Of a stretch of 26,885 nucleotides of DNA, positions 7,020-14,543 are shown in pieces. Position numbers and translations under genes: made by a program. Position 1 is the first letter of the stretch. The number at the start of each line of letters is the position of its first letter. The stretch comes from DASVXQ01 sp046727955 (GTDB lineage: Bacteria; Actinomycetota; CALGFH01), in contig JBKPDO010000069.1 in assembly GCA_046727955.1 (NCBI GenBank), forward strand, positions 1 to 26,885. The letters run 5' to 3'. Under the pieces are notes generated by a model, which saw only the letters and a program-made list of their open reading frames with translations, had not been told where the DNA came from and did no database searches.

Positions 7020-8165
7020 ATGAGCTGGAGCCCCGCCCCGCGAAAGAGCCCCGCCCCGCGAAAGAGCCCCGCCCGGCGCCGTGGCACCGGGGCTGGCACA
7101 GCCCGGGGGGCGGCCGCCGTGGTTCCCGCTGAGCCGAGGGTTCCCGCTGAGCCGAGGGTTCCCGCTGAGCCGAGGGTTCCCGCTGAGCCGAGGGTCGCCG
7201 CTGATCCCAGGGTTCCCGCTGATCCCAGGGTTCCCGCCGAGCGACCGGCCGCAGCTGAGCTGCCAGGGCTCGCTCGGCACGCGGTCGAGACCTTCATCGC
7301 CCACCTGCGCGACGAGCGCGGCCTGGCGGCCAATACGGTGGCGGCCTACGAGCGGGACGTGGTGCAGTTCTTCCGCTTCGCGGCCCGGGGCAAGGTGGCG
7401 GACCCCGGCGAGGTCGACCCGCTGCTGCTCCGGCGCTTCCTCGCTCAGCTCACGACCCGTGGCCTGGCGGCATCGTCGATCGCGCGCAAGGCCGCCGCAC
7501 TGCGGGCGTGCTTCCGCCTGCTGGTCCGGCGTGGACTGATCCCCGCCAACCCTGCGGCCGACCTGGGCTCGCCCCGCCTGCCGCGGCGCCTTCCCGTGGT
7601 GCTCAAGCAGCGCCAGGTCGAGGAGTTGCTGTCGCGCCCGCAGCCGCGGGACCCCGTGGGGCTGCGGGACCGTGCCATCCTCGAACTGCTCTACGCCACC
7701 GGCATGCGTGTGGGCGAGCTGTGCGCCCTCGAGTTGGGCGACGTGGACCTCGCCTCGGACGTGGCCCAGGTGCACGGCAAGGGTGGCAAGCAACGCCTGG
7801 TCCCGTTCGGTGAGCCTGCTCGGGCCGCGCTGCTGCAGTATCTCCTCGAGGGTCGTCGCATGATGCTGCCCAAGGAAGGCGCCGGGCGGCAGGCGCTGTT
7901 CCTCAACCGCCGCGCCCGCCCGATGACGCCCAGGGACGTTCGGGGCATGCTGCAGCGCTACCGCACAGGCTCAGGGGTACCGACTGAGACAAGTCCACAC
8001 ACCCTGCGGCACAGCTTCGCAACCCATCTGCTCGAGGGTGGCGCGGATCTCCGGTCGGTTCAGGAGCTGCTGGGGCACGTTGCCCTGACCACCACCCAGA
8101 CCTACACTCACGTATCGAACGAGCGGCTGCGCCGGGTGTACGAGCAGGCTCATCCGCGTGCCTGA
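7020..8165 (+). CDS. xerC: Tyrosine recombinase XerC, with a repeat-encoded N-terminal tail
   Basis: XerC resolves chromosome dimers at dif together with XerD and FtsK. The start at ATG 7020 gives 381 residues; homologues are about 300. The extra 80-odd residues are a low-complexity tail (PRKSPA twice, VPAEPR several times). The SAM-like core-binding domain begins around AVETFIAHLRDERGLAANTV. All catalytic residues are visible: Arg in ATGMRVGEL, Lys in HGKGGKQR, HTLRHS with His and Arg, GHVALTTTQ with His, and the nucleophile Tyr in QTYTHV. No Shine-Dalgarno sequence precedes 7020, so the true start could be different and the tail's translation is not certain. The position just before whiG is typical of this actinobacterial neighbourhood. 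Confidence 0.93.
   Translation: MSWSPAPRKSPAPRKSPARRRGTGAGTARGAAAVVPAEPRVPAEPRVPAEPRVPAEPRVAADPRVPADPRVPAERPAAAELPGLARHAVETFIAHLRDERGLAANTVAAYERDVVQFFRFAARGKVADPGEVDPLLLRRFLAQLTTRGLAASSIARKAAALRACFRLLVRRGLIPANPAADLGSPRLPRRLPVVLKQRQVEELLSRPQPRDPVGLRDRAILELLYATGMRVGELCALELGDVDLASDVAQVHGKGGKQRLVPFGEPARAALLQYLLEGRRMMLPKEGAGRQALFLNRRARPMTPRDVRGMLQRYRTGSGVPTETSPHTLRHSFATHLLEGGADLRSVQELLGHVALTTTQTYTHVSNERLRRVYEQAHPRA
7122..7247 (+). repeat. 18-bp in-frame tandem repeat in the xerC N-terminal tail
   Basis: Units of 18 bp begin at 7122. The first four are identical and encode VPAEPR; the fifth and sixth encode VAADPR and VPADPR; the last is degenerate. A separate 18-bp doublet (7041-7058, 7059-7076) encodes RKSPAP. 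Identity between the first four units suggests recent expansion. Confidence 0.9.
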
Positions 8166-8197
8166 GCCCCCCGCCGAAACGGCAGGCTGAGGGGCTC
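8164..8197 (+). terminator. Possible hairpin after xerC
   Basis: GAGCCCC (8164-8170) pairs with GGGGCTC (8191-8197), and an inner GCCG-AAA-CGGC adds a second stem. There is no T tract, so this would be at best a Rho-assisted or weak terminator, or simply a stable RNA fold between xerC and whiG. Confidence 0.35.
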
Positions 8198-8270
8198 GGC
8201 CAAGTCGCTACCGGGGGGACCAAAGGCCAGAGGGGCTCGACGAGCGCCGGACGGCCAAAGGGGGGCTTCT

Positions 8271-9038
8271 TTGGACGAGCCGTCGTCCGTAAGCCGGCTG
8301 TGGGAGGAGTTCAAGCTCAAGGTGTCCGCGGAGGCGCGCGAGCGGCTGATCCTCCACTACGCCCCGCTCGTCAAGTACGTTGCGGGTCGCGTTTCGGTCG
8401 GCTTGCCACCGAACATCGAGCAGGCCGATCTAGTTTCCTACGGGATATTCGGTCTGATCGATGCCATCGAGAAATACGACCTCGATCGGGGCATCAAGTT
8501 CGAGACATACGCAATCTCACGAATCAGGGGCGCGATCATCGACGAGCTGCGGGCGATCGACTGGATCCCACGCTCGGTGCGGTTCAAGGCCAGGGAGGTC
8601 GAGAAGGCTTACGCTGACCTGGAGAATCGCCTGCACCGCAGCCCGACCGATGCTGAGGTCGCGCAGGAGCTGGGCATTACCACCGGAGAGCTGCACCACA
8701 TCTTCAGCCAGATCTCGTTCGTGTCCGTGGTGGCGCTCGACGAGCTGCTGTCGGTCGGGTCGGAGCGGGGGGACCGGCTCAGCCTTGTCGACACCCTGGA
8801 GGACAAGGCGGCCGAGGACCCGGTGCGGGCGTTCGAGTCAGAGGAGATGAAGACGATCGTCGCTGCCGCCATCAACCGGCTCGCCGAGCGAGAGAAGATC
8901 GTGATCACGCTCTACTACTACGAGGGGCTGACGCTGGCCGAGATCGGTCAGGTGCTGGGGGTGACGGAGTCCAGGGTGTGCCAGATGCACACCAAGGCGG
9001 TGCTGCAGCTTCGCAGCAAGCTCCAGGACGTCCGCTGA
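8271..9038 (+). CDS. whiG: RNA polymerase sigma factor of the WhiG/FliA family
   Basis: This is a 255-residue sigma-70 group 3 factor. In Streptomyces WhiG controls early sporulation; its relatives (FliA, SigD) control motility. Region 2 shows LVKYVAGRV, DLVSYGIFGLIDAIEKYD, and RGIKFETYAISRIRGAIIDELR for promoter melting and -10 recognition. Region 3 contains SPTDAEVAQELGIT, and region 4 ends in EGLTLAEIGQVLGVTESRVCQMH, the -35 recognition helix-turn-helix. The TTG start at 8271 has AAAGGGGGG several bases upstream. Its place between xerC and the M23 gene upstream of rpsB matches whiG in actinobacteria. Whether it drives sporulation or motility genes here cannot be told from the window. Spacing and direction allow co-transcription with xerC. 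Confidence 0.93.
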   Translation: MDEPSSVSRLWEEFKLKVSAEARERLILHYAPLVKYVAGRVSVGLPPNIEQADLVSYGIFGLIDAIEKYDLDRGIKFETYAISRIRGAIIDELRAIDWIPRSVRFKAREVEKAYADLENRLHRSPTDAEVAQELGITTGELHHIFSQISFVSVVALDELLSVGSERGDRLSLVDTLEDKAAEDPVRAFESEEMKTIVAAAINRLAEREKIVITLYYYEGLTLAEIGQVLGVTESRVCQMHTKAVLQLRSKLQDVR

Positions 9039-9050
9039 CCCGGCCGAAAG

Positions 9051-9059
9051 TTATCCACA
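9051..9059 (+). promoter_or_regulatory. Perfect DnaA-box 9-mer
   Basis: TTATCCACA, identical to the strongest DnaA box type, lies 13 bases after the whiG stop and is followed at once by TTGTCCA. A single box cannot be an origin. It could contribute to DnaA titration or local control, or be chance, although AT-rich 9-mers are rarer in such GC-rich DNA. Confidence 0.4.
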
Positions 9060-9166
9060 TTGTCCAGCCGGCATCCCACAGAGGCGGCGCGGCGCCTTAG
9101 CTTTCCTGGTGACAGCTCATCCCGGCGGTGCGCTCGCGGCGCAGCGCCGGGCACCAAGGAGGCTCT

Positions 9167-9814
9167 ATGCGCCCCTCTATGCGCCCCGGTCGCACCGTCG
9201 GCCTGCCCGCCGGCGCCCTGTTCCCGCTCGTCTGGCTCGTCGTGGGGCTGCTCGCCGCGCCGAGCGCGCTGGCCCTCGGCGCGGCAACGGGGAGAGCGAA
9301 TCCCGCCTCCATTGGGTCCCGCGGTCATCCCGCCGCCGGGTCCCGCGCCCGGGCCGCCGCCACCGGGTCCCACCTGCAACGGGTCCCGCCGCTGCGGCCA
9401 CCGGTGGCGGGGCCGGTGGTGCGCGGCTACGAGGCACCTGCCGGACCCTACGGCGCCGGTCACCGGGGCGTGGACCTCGCCGCCGCGACGGGGGCGCCGG
9501 TGGGGGCTCCGGCGGCCGGCCGTGTGGTCTTCGCCGGCGGCGTGGCCGGGACGGTGTGGGCGAGCATCGAGGTCGCACCGGGGGTGGTGACCACGCTCGG
9601 GCCACTGCGGGCGCTGGCCGTCACCAGCGGGCGGCGGGTCGCCGCCGGAGCACGCCTCGCGGACCTGGCACCAGGTCACGGCAGTGGCCGCCACCCCACC
9701 ACCCTGCACCTCGGCCTGCGCATCGACGGCGCCTACGTCGATCCTCTCCCCTGGCTCACTGGTTACGGCCGCCCGCGCCTAGCCCCTCTGCTCGAGCCCG
9801 GTGGCCCGCACTGA
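9167..9814 (+). CDS. Secreted M23-fold (LytM-like) protein, probably catalytically degenerate
   Basis: This is a 215-residue exported protein. ATG 9167 is chosen because AAGGAGG lies 8 bases upstream. A signal peptide follows: basic start, hydrophobic core ALFPLVWLVVGLLAAP, and a likely cleavage site after ALA. An Ala/Gly/Arg linker leads to the LytM domain. The domain has PVVRGYEAPAGPYGAGHRGVDLAA with the HxxxD zinc-ligand pair, then APAAGRVVFAGGVAGTVW, and TTLHLGLRIDGAYVDPLPWL at the end. The usual HxH becomes T-L-H: the zinc-ligand His is kept but the first His, thought to be catalytic, is replaced by Thr. Related actinobacterial proteins in this neighbourhood also deviate here, from memory. 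It may be a cell-wall binding or amidase-activating protein instead of an active endopeptidase. Confidence 0.85.
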   Translation: MRPSMRPGRTVGLPAGALFPLVWLVVGLLAAPSALALGAATGRANPASIGSRGHPAAGSRARAAATGSHLQRVPPLRPPVAGPVVRGYEAPAGPYGAGHRGVDLAAATGAPVGAPAAGRVVFAGGVAGTVWASIEVAPGVVTTLGPLRALAVTSGRRVAAGARLADLAPGHGSGRHPTTLHLGLRIDGAYVDPLPWLTGYGRPRLAPLLEPGGPH

Positions 9815-9923
9815 TCCTCCGCTGCTCCACCCATCCGCCGACGCCCGTCCAATAGCCAGTACACGACACACGACGCGACGGCCCGTCAACGCCGCCCAAA
9901 AGCAGGAAACATGGCCGCTGTGC

Positions 9924-9955
9924 TATCGTCCGCCCGGGCCTGGGTTTTCCCGGGC
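9924..9955 (+). promoter_or_regulatory. Candidate rpsB promoter -10 with start-proximal hairpin
   Basis: GTGCTATCGT occurs at 9920-9929, with TATCGT (9924-9929) as a plausible -10. The same GTGCTATCGT is found in the better-supported rimP promoter. A convincing -35 is lacking. GCCCGGG (9932-9938) and CCCGGGC (9949-9955) form a hairpin at the predicted start of the transcript. The remaining leader to the rpsB start is about 145 bases, enough for an S2-binding autoregulatory structure, which I did not identify. Confidence 0.45.
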
Positions 9956-10099
9956 TACAACGCACGCCTGCCTACGGAGCTCGAACGGTGCCCGCAACGC
10001 TCGCGCGGAGCGGGTCGAGATACCGGAAACCCCACGACGTGACGCCCGTGGGACACATGGCAGGCCGAGGCCCAACCGGATCGACCAAGGAGGACCACC

Positions 10100-11437
10100 T
10101 TGGCAGTCGTCACCATGCGGCAGCTCTTGGAAGCTGGCGTCCACTTCGGGCACCAGACGCGGCGCTGGAACCCGAAGATGAAGCGCTACATCTATGCCGA
10201 GCGCAACGGCATCTACATCATCGACCTCCAGAAGACCATGGAGGCGATCGAGACGACCTATTCTTTCCTGCGCGACACCGTGGCCAAGGGCGGCAACGTC
10301 CTGTTCGTCGGCACCAAGAAGCAGGCGCAGGAGGCCATCAGGAACCAGGCGGAGCGCGTGACCATGCCGTTCGTGAACTACCGCTGGCTCGGCGGGATGC
10401 TCACCAACTTCGCCACCATCTACCGGCGGCTCCAGCGGCTGAAGGAGCTGGAGGCCATGGAGACCACCGGGGCCATGGACGTCCTGCCAAAGAAGGAGGT
10501 CCTCAAGCTTCGGCACGAGCGCGAGAAGCTCGAGCGCAACCTCGGCGGCATCCGCGACATGACCCGGCCCCCCGCGGCGATCTGGGTGGTCGACACCCGC
10601 AAGGAGCACATCGCGGTGACCGAGGCGCGCAAGCTCGGCGTCCCCGTGGTGGCCATCCTCGACACCAACTGCGACCCCGACGAGGTCGACTACCCGATCC
10701 CGGGCAACGACGACGCGATCCGGGCCGGCAGCCTGCTCACCCGGATCGTCGCCGACGCGGTGGCCGAGGGACTGCGCCTGCGCAGCGTGTACGGCGCCGC
10801 GGAGGCGGCCAGGGAGGGCGTGGCGCCGGTGGCGGCCAGCCCGGCCGACGAGGAGCCCCTGGCCGAGTGGGAGCGCGAGTTGCTCGAGGCTGAGGGCGAG
10901 GTCACGCCGACCACGCTGGTGGGCACTAGGCTGTCTGCCAGCGAGACCACCCAGGCCGAGGAGGAGACTCCCGGCACCGGCACCGGCACCGGCGCCACCG
11001 GCACCGGCGCCACCCAGACCGGTGCCGCCAGGAACGGCGCGCCGCGGGCCGGGGCCCGCACCGCGAGGGCCAAGGCCCGCACCGCGGGGACTGGCACCGC
11101 GGAGACCGGCGCCGCCGGGACCAGCGCGGCGGGGACCAACGCGGCGGAGACTGGCGAGGCGGAGACCGGCGCCGCGGAGACTGGCGCCGCGGACGCCAGC
11201 GCGGCGGGGGCCGGCACTGCCGACGCCAGCGCCGCGGAGACCGGTGCCGCGGAGACCCGCACCGAGGAGGCCGGCACTGCGGACGCCGGCACTGCGGACG
11301 CCGGCGCCGCGGAGGCTGGCGAGGTGGAGACCAGTGCCGAGGAGACTGGCACTCTGGAGGCCACCACCGAGGAGTCCGGCGAGGCGCAGGCGCGCGACGC
11401 GGACGAGCGCTCGGAGAACGAGAGGAGCCGGTCCTAG
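10100..11437 (+). CDS. rpsB: 30S ribosomal protein S2 with a roughly 200-residue repetitive C-terminal tail
   Basis: S2 is a late-binding small-subunit protein at the head-body junction that is needed for S1 recruitment and translation initiation. The TTG start at 10100 is preceded by AAGGAGG at ideal spacing. The core runs to about residue 238 and has all landmarks: VVTMRQLLEAGVHFGHQTRRWNPKM, FVGTKKQAQEAI, RWLGGMLTNF, DMTRPPAAIWVVDTRKEHIAV and VAILDTNCDPDEVDYPIPGNDDA. The tail (about 240-445) is an Ala/Thr/Gly/Glu-rich array of loosely conserved pentapeptides such as AETGA, AADASAAGAG and TADAG, ending in a charged RDADERSENERSRS. Actinobacterial S2 proteins often have short acidic or Ala-rich tails, but this one nearly doubles the protein. 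It leads the rpsB-tsf-pyrH-frr gene run. Confidence 0.96.
   Translation: MAVVTMRQLLEAGVHFGHQTRRWNPKMKRYIYAERNGIYIIDLQKTMEAIETTYSFLRDTVAKGGNVLFVGTKKQAQEAIRNQAERVTMPFVNYRWLGGMLTNFATIYRRLQRLKELEAMETTGAMDVLPKKEVLKLRHEREKLERNLGGIRDMTRPPAAIWVVDTRKEHIAVTEARKLGVPVVAILDTNCDPDEVDYPIPGNDDAIRAGSLLTRIVADAVAEGLRLRSVYGAAEAAREGVAPVAASPADEEPLAEWERELLEAEGEVTPTTLVGTRLSASETTQAEEETPGTGTGTGATGTGATQTGAARNGAPRAGARTARAKARTAGTGTAETGAAGTSAAGTNAAETGEAETGAAETGAADASAAGAGTADASAAETGAAETRTEEAGTADAGTADAGAAEAGEVETSAEETGTLEATTEESGEAQARDADERSENERSRS
10972..11370 (+). repeat. Degenerate 15-bp coding repeats in the rpsB 3' end
   Basis: Short units such as GCGGAGACCGGCGCC recur with variable sequence and a basic five-codon period, encoding AETGA, AGTSA, ADASA and ADAGT variants. 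They are less uniform than the other repeats in the window, suggesting older expansion. Confidence 0.75.
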
Positions 11438-11484
11438 GGCCGCGGGACCGAAGGCGGCTCCCGGCCGAGGACGATTGAGCAGTT

Positions 11485-11512
11485 GCCTGCCGAGCCTGGC
11501 TGCTTGGCAGGC
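11485..11512 (+). terminator. Hairpin between rpsB and tsf
   Basis: GCCTGCC (11485-11491) pairs with GGCAGGC (11506-11512) across a 14-base loop, about 30 bases before tsf. There is no T tract. It may be an attenuator or a stability element that tunes tsf relative to rpsB, and is weaker than a classical intrinsic terminator. Confidence 0.35.
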
Positions 11513-11541
11513 GACCTGATCCACAAGGAGCAAGACACCAC

Positions 11542-12150
11542 ATGGAAATCACGTCCGCCCAGGTCAAGGCCCTGCGCGACGCGACGGGCGCTGGGATGAT
11601 GGACTCCAAGAGGGCGCTGGAACAGGCGGATGGCGACTTCGAGAAGGCAACGCTGATCCTGCGCGAGGCCGGCAAGGCCGGTATCGAGAAGCGCGCGGGC
11701 CGCGCCGCCACCGAGGGAGTCGTCGATGCATACCTGCACACGCCAGACCCGAACCTCCCGGCCAAGCTGGGGGTTCTCGTCGAGCTAGACTGCGAGACCG
11801 ACTTCGTCGCCAAGACCGAGGAGTTCCGGCGCATGGCCCGGAACCTCGCCCTGCACATCGCGGCCGCGGACCCCGCCTACATCAGCCGGGAGGAGATCCC
11901 GGCGGAGGTGGTCGAGCGCGAGCGCGAGATCTACGCCAAGCAGGCCGAGGGCAAGCCGGCGCACGTCGTCGAGCGAATGGTGGACGGCAAGCTGAACGAC
12001 TTCTACAAGCAGGTCGTGCTGCTGGACCAGCCATTCGTGAGGGACACCAGCCAGACCGTGCAGGAGCTGCTGGACGCATACTCCAGCAAGGTGCGCGAGA
12101 AGCTGGTGGTGCGCCGGTTCTCCCGCTTCAAGGTAGGGGAGGGCGCATAG
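11542..12150 (+). CDS. tsf: Elongation factor Ts, short form
   Basis: EF-Ts recycles EF-Tu by displacing GDP. The protein starts MEITSAQVKALRDATGAGMM, the conserved N-terminal UBA-like domain that contacts EF-Tu. It continues with EKRAGRAATEGVV and the diagnostic LDCETDFVAKTEEF, where the TDFV motif inserts near the EF-Tu nucleotide site. The coiled-coil-like region and DQPFVRD follow, then QTVQELLDAYSSKVREKLVVRRFSRFKVGEG. At 202 residues it is the short class, lacking one core subdomain repeat, unlike the roughly 270-residue Streptomyces and mycobacterial proteins. AAGGAGC before ATG 11542 supports the start. It is the normal neighbour of rpsB. Confidence 0.97.
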   Translation: MEITSAQVKALRDATGAGMMDSKRALEQADGDFEKATLILREAGKAGIEKRAGRAATEGVVDAYLHTPDPNLPAKLGVLVELDCETDFVAKTEEFRRMARNLALHIAAADPAYISREEIPAEVVEREREIYAKQAEGKPAHVVERMVDGKLNDFYKQVVLLDQPFVRDTSQTVQELLDAYSSKVREKLVVRRFSRFKVGEGA

Positions 12151-12208
12151 ACGCCGACGCGGCGCCGCCGCGAGCGAGGCAGGTGCTGACCCTGGAAGGG
12201 AGAGACGG

Positions 12209-13027
12209 GTGGCCTTCGTGATCGCGGGCGAGCAGCAGGCGCCCGAGCCCTTCAGCGACAAGCCGCACTACCAGCGTGTCCTGATCAAGCTTTCGGGCGA
12301 GGCGTTCGCCGCCGATGACTCCGGCTTCGGCCTGGACTTCGGCAAGATCGACGGGATTGCGGGCCAGCTCGCCGAGATCGTGGACCTCGGCGTGCAGGTC
12401 GCGGTGGTGGTCGGCGGCGGCAACATCGTCCGCGGGCAGGCCGCCGCGGCGGCGGGGATGGACCGCGCCCGGGCTGACTACATGGGCATCCTCGGCACGG
12501 TGATCAACTCGCTGGCGCTGCAGGACACCCTGGAGCGCCGCGGAGTGGTCACCCGGCTGCAGACGGCGATCCAGATGACCCAGATCGGCGAGCCGTACAT
12601 CCCCCGCCGCGCCGTCCGGCACCTCGAGAAGGGCCGCATCGTCATCTTCGGCGCGGGCACGGGCATGCCGTACTTCTCCACCGACACCTCCGCGGCGCAG
12701 CGCGCGCTCGAGATCGGCGCCGAGGCCATCCTGATGGCCAAGAACGGTGTGGACGGTGTCTACGAGGCCGACCCCAAGAAGCATCCCGAGGCGCGCAAGT
12801 TCCTGCACCTCGACTACCTCGAGGCGATCCGGCGCGAGCTCAAGGTCATGGACACGACCGCCCTTTCGTTGTGCAAGGACAACAATCTCCCCATCATCGT
12901 GTTCGACCTGCTCACCGAAGGGAACATCCGGCGTGCGGTGCTCGGTGAGCCGATCGGGACAATCGTCAGCTCGATGAGCGCCGGCGGTCGGGATGACGCC
13001 GAGAGCAGCCAGCCCAGCGACACCTAG
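12209..13027 (+). CDS. pyrH: UMP kinase
   Basis: PyrH phosphorylates UMP to UDP with ATP, feeding RNA, cell wall and CTP synthesis; the bacterial enzyme is a hexamer of the amino-acid kinase fold. The GTG start at 12209 has GGAAGGGAG upstream and gives 272 residues, slightly long because of a loose N-terminus (FVIAGEQQAPEPF) and a Ser-rich tail. Motifs are VLIKLSGEAF, VAVVVGGGNIVRG, MDRARADYMGILGTVINSLALQD (typical UMP-binding), VIFGAGTGMPYFSTDTSAAQRA and MAKNGVDGVYEADPK. GTP activation and UTP inhibition are family properties. It sits between tsf and frr as in nearly all actinobacteria, with only 16 bases to frr. Confidence 0.97.
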   Translation: MAFVIAGEQQAPEPFSDKPHYQRVLIKLSGEAFAADDSGFGLDFGKIDGIAGQLAEIVDLGVQVAVVVGGGNIVRGQAAAAAGMDRARADYMGILGTVINSLALQDTLERRGVVTRLQTAIQMTQIGEPYIPRRAVRHLEKGRIVIFGAGTGMPYFSTDTSAAQRALEIGAEAILMAKNGVDGVYEADPKKHPEARKFLHLDYLEAIRRELKVMDTTALSLCKDNNLPIIVFDLLTEGNIRRAVLGEPIGTIVSSMSAGGRDDAESSQPSDT

Positions 13028-13043
13028 CGATGAGGGAGCGCAG

Positions 13044-13601
13044 ATGATCGAGGACACGCTGCGAGACGCCGAGGCAAAGATGCGCCGCGCCGTCGAGGTG
13101 GCCAAGGAGGAGTTCAGCGGCATCCGCACGGGCCGCGCGAACCCCGCGCTGGTCAACCGGCTCATGGTCGACTACTACGGCGCGCCCACCCCCCTGCAGC
13201 AGCTCGCTTCGATCGCAGCGCCCGAGGCGCGCCTGCTGGTGGTCTCGCCCTATGACCGCAACGCCAGCGCCGCGATCGAGAAGGCCATCCGCAACTCCGA
13301 CCTCGGCATCAACCCCGCCAACGACGGGCAGGTGATCCGGCTGGCGTTCCCGCCGCTGACCGAGGAGCGGCGCAAGGAGTACGTGCGGCTTGCCAAGCAG
13401 CGCGCCGAGGACGCCAGGACCAGCGTCCGCAACGTGCGCCGGCACTCCAAGGACGAGCTCGCCCGGCTCGAGAAGGACGCGGAGATCTCTCAGGACGAGC
13501 AGCGCCGGGCAGAGCAGAGGCTCCAGCAGGTGACCGACAAGTACGTGGCGGAGGTGGACTCACTGCTCCAGCACAAAGAGCGGGAGCTGCTCGAGGTCTG
13601 A
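13044..13601 (+). CDS. frr: Ribosome recycling factor
   Basis: RRF splits the post-termination ribosome together with EF-G. ATG 13044 is preceded by GAGGGAGCG and gives 185 residues, exactly the family length; the open frame further upstream is non-homologous. Characteristic segments are FSGIRTGRANPALVNRLMVDYYG, TPLQQLASI, SPYDRNASAAIEKAIRNSDLGINPANDG, IRLAFPPLTEERRKEYVR and the C-terminal helix ending LLQHKERELLEV. The three-helix bundle and beta-sandwich domains are both intact. Confidence 0.97.
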   Translation: MIEDTLRDAEAKMRRAVEVAKEEFSGIRTGRANPALVNRLMVDYYGAPTPLQQLASIAAPEARLLVVSPYDRNASAAIEKAIRNSDLGINPANDGQVIRLAFPPLTEERRKEYVRLAKQRAEDARTSVRNVRRHSKDELARLEKDAEISQDEQRRAEQRLQQVTDKYVAEVDSLLQHKERELLEV

Positions 13602-13640
13602 GGGGATCCGGCGGGTCGGCAGGAGTCCGAGGAGGGGGCC

Positions 13641-14543
13641 GTGGTCGAGAGCACGGGCCGGGACGCCATGACTGACCCGGCCCCGGTCGAGCCGGTTCCG
13701 GCACCCGAGCCGCGGCGTCAGCGGAGGGTGGGCCGCAACCTGCCCTTGGCGATCGGCACCGCGGTGGTCTTGGCGGGCGCGCTGCTCGGCACGCTGTTCA
13801 CCTCGCGTCCGGCGTTCGTCGGGTTCCTGCTGCTCATCGTGGTGCTGGCGCTGCTCGAGCTGCTGGCCGTGCTGCGGGCGCGGGCGATGCGGCCGGCTCG
13901 CGCGGTGGTCCTGGTCATGGCGGCGGTGCTGGTGATCGGCGCCTACCTCGAGGGCCTGGCCGCGCTGTCGTTCGGCCTGCTCGTCACCGTCCTGGCCGCC
14001 TTCGGCTGGTATCTGGTCGACCGCGACCGCACCGAGGTGACCAGGAACGTCGGCGCCACCGTGCTCGCCACGGTGTACGTGCCCTTCATGGCCGCGCACC
14101 TGTCGCTGGTGGTGCGTCAGGCCGACCACTACGTCGGCGCCGTCATCGGCTACGTGGTGCTAACGGTCATCTACGACACCTTCGCCTACGCCACCGGCGC
14201 GCTGCTCGGCCGCCATCCGCTGGCGCCGGCCGTGTCGCCCAACAAGTCCTGGGAGGGCGCCGCCGGCGCCAGCGTGGCCTGCCTACTGGCCGGCGCCTTT
14301 CTGCTGCCGCTCTGGGACCCGTGGACGCTCGCGCCCGGCCTGGCCCTGGCGGCGGTCACCTGTGTGGTGGCGCCGCTGGGCGACCTGTCGGAGTCGATGC
14401 TGAAGCGTGACCTTGCGGTGAAGGACATGGGCTCGCTCCTGCCGGGACATGGTGGCATGCTCGACCGGGTCGACGCGCTCCTGTTCATGGCCCCGGCTCT
14501 GTACTACGTGATGGCATGGTTCAACCTGCTCCGCACCCCGTGA
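13641..14543 (+). CDS. cdsA: Phosphatidate cytidylyltransferase (CDP-diacylglycerol synthase)
   Basis: CdsA makes CDP-diacylglycerol from phosphatidic acid and CTP, the branch point of bacterial phospholipid synthesis. The GTG start at 13641 follows GAGGAGGGGG. A Pro/Arg-rich cytoplasmic N-terminus of about 30 residues leads into seven or eight hydrophobic segments. The signature is complete: SPNKSWEGAAGA and, near the C-terminus, LSESMLKRDLAVKDMGSLLPGHGGMLDRVDALL, the CDP-alcohol pattern with KRDxxxKDxGxxxPGHGG and the metal-binding Asp residues. It overlaps the rlmN open frame at its 3' end, so the two are probably co-translated. Confidence 0.95.
   Translation: MVESTGRDAMTDPAPVEPVPAPEPRRQRRVGRNLPLAIGTAVVLAGALLGTLFTSRPAFVGFLLLIVVLALLELLAVLRARAMRPARAVVLVMAAVLVIGAYLEGLAALSFGLLVTVLAAFGWYLVDRDRTEVTRNVGATVLATVYVPFMAAHLSLVVRQADHYVGAVIGYVVLTVIYDTFAYATGALLGRHPLAPAVSPNKSWEGAAGASVACLLAGAFLLPLWDPWTLAPGLALAAVTCVVAPLGDLSESMLKRDLAVKDMGSLLPGHGGMLDRVDALLFMAPALYYVMAWFNLLRTP

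Noticed and set aside
9923..11533. A 536-codon minus-strand open frame that reads like a pentapeptide-repeat protein
   Set aside because: It is the antisense of rpsB. Its five-residue periodicity simply mirrors the 15-bp coding repeats of the S2 tail.
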